A stretch of DNA of 13,365 nucleotides, taken from NCBI GenBank assembly GCA_017400415.1, contig JAFPTE010000262.1, positions 1 through 13,365 of the forward strand, in the 5' to 3' direction. Below, piece by piece: positions 13,042 to 13,365 of this stretch. Each line of letters begins with the position of its first letter. The stretch's first letter is position 1. This stretch comes from Oscillospiraceae bacterium (lineage in GTDB: Bacteria > Bacillota > Clostridia > Oscillospirales > Oscillospiraceae). A program made the translations under genes and the position numbers. Below the pieces are notes generated by a model. That model saw nothing but the letters and a program-made list of their open reading frames with translations, searched no databases and had not been told where the DNA came from.

Positions 13042-13365
13042 CAGAACTGGAAATAAGCAAAGCCCTCGGCGGCTCCGGTGGCCAGGGCGCCCAGCCAGCA
13101 CAGGGCCACAGCCGTGACGTAAATGACGAATTCCACGTTCCGTGAGGCCTCTCCGGTGCCGTCCTCCGGCTCCGGCAGGTCCCAGGCGGCGAAGCTCTCC
13201 GCCCCTGCCATGGCCGCTGCGGTGACCAGCACCGCCGCCAGGCTCCAGCCCCCCGGTCCAGGGAGAGAATATCCGGGCAAAGAGGGTGCCCGCCTGCCCG
13301 ACGGTGGAGGCACGGAATATGAGCCCGGCGGGGATATAGAAGATGAACATGAGTATCTGCCGCAC
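13041..13365 (-). pseudogene. Small membrane protein, apparently frameshifted and cut by the window edge
   Basis: From 13365 down to about 13255 one frame encodes a hydrophobic, G/C-ending stretch (ILMFIFYIPAGLIF, then GQAGTLFARIFSPWTG). Past that point this frame turns into Arg/Gly-rich noise, while the frame shifted by one base continues with WSLAAVLVTAAAMAGA, an acidic PEPEDGTGEAS loop and VEFVIYVTAVALCWLGALA, ending FAYFQF and TGA. The change falls at six consecutive C on the plus strand (13249-13254); one base too many would explain it. The joined product would have three membrane helices. The family is not recognised. The 5' end probably lies beyond the window: the GTG at 13365 is at the very edge. 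It may be a true mutation, a sequencing error in the homopolymer, or two overlapping genes. Confidence 0.5.

Noticed and set aside
12958..13365. Single 135-codon minus-strand gene reading through to 12958
   Set aside because: After about 13255 this frame becomes Arg/Gly/His-rich and loses membrane character, while the neighbouring frame becomes clearly coding with a stop at 13041.

Overview
The window looks like chromosome of a GC-rich, Gram-positive anaerobe of the class Clostridia, probably near the Oscillospirales/Ruminococcaceae. This is inferred from strong GGAGG-type ribosome binding sites, G/C-ending codons, a BspA-like leucine-rich-repeat protein anchored by SLH domains, a DUF3899-type small membrane protein, and Firmicutes-type OppD and OppF C-termini. 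No mobile element, rRNA, tRNA or CRISPR array is visible.

Left part, plus strand (1-3055). A glycerophosphodiester phosphodiesterase gene, cut by the window edge, overlaps by 4 bases an acyl-ACP thioesterase gene, so the two are probably co-transcribed lipid-metabolism genes. A terminator follows, then a secreted protein with a signal peptide, eleven 23-residue leucine-rich repeats and three SLH repeats, ending in a strong terminator.

Convergent spacer (3056-3294). It holds a hairpin-terminator element that resembles an L10 ribosomal-protein leader but has no rplJ behind it, a possible 42-codon minus-strand ORF with a perfect Shine-Dalgarno, and the terminator of the minus-strand operon.

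Main part, minus strand (12874 down to 3254). This is a complete oligopeptide ABC importer operon in the order promoter, structured leader, oppA, a cluster of four hairpins, oppB, oppC, oppD, oppF and a DUF3899-like gene. From oppB onward every junction overlaps or has a gap of a single base. The core motifs of each subunit are intact, but four of the five are much longer than usual. OppA has a Pro/Gly/Thr linker, a helical N-terminal module and a beta-rich tail. OppC has a roughly 280-residue outer-face insertion between TM1 and the conserved GTD motif. OppD has a 150-residue coiled coil inside the ATPase. OppF has an 80-residue coiled coil at a different place in its ATPase plus an acidic N-terminal extension. 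This architecture is the most interesting feature of the window: an importer of known class, enlarged on both faces of the membrane.

Right edge (12924-13365, minus strand). A small membrane protein gene, cut by the edge, appears to change frame at a run of six C (plus strand) and ends before a terminator-like hairpin.
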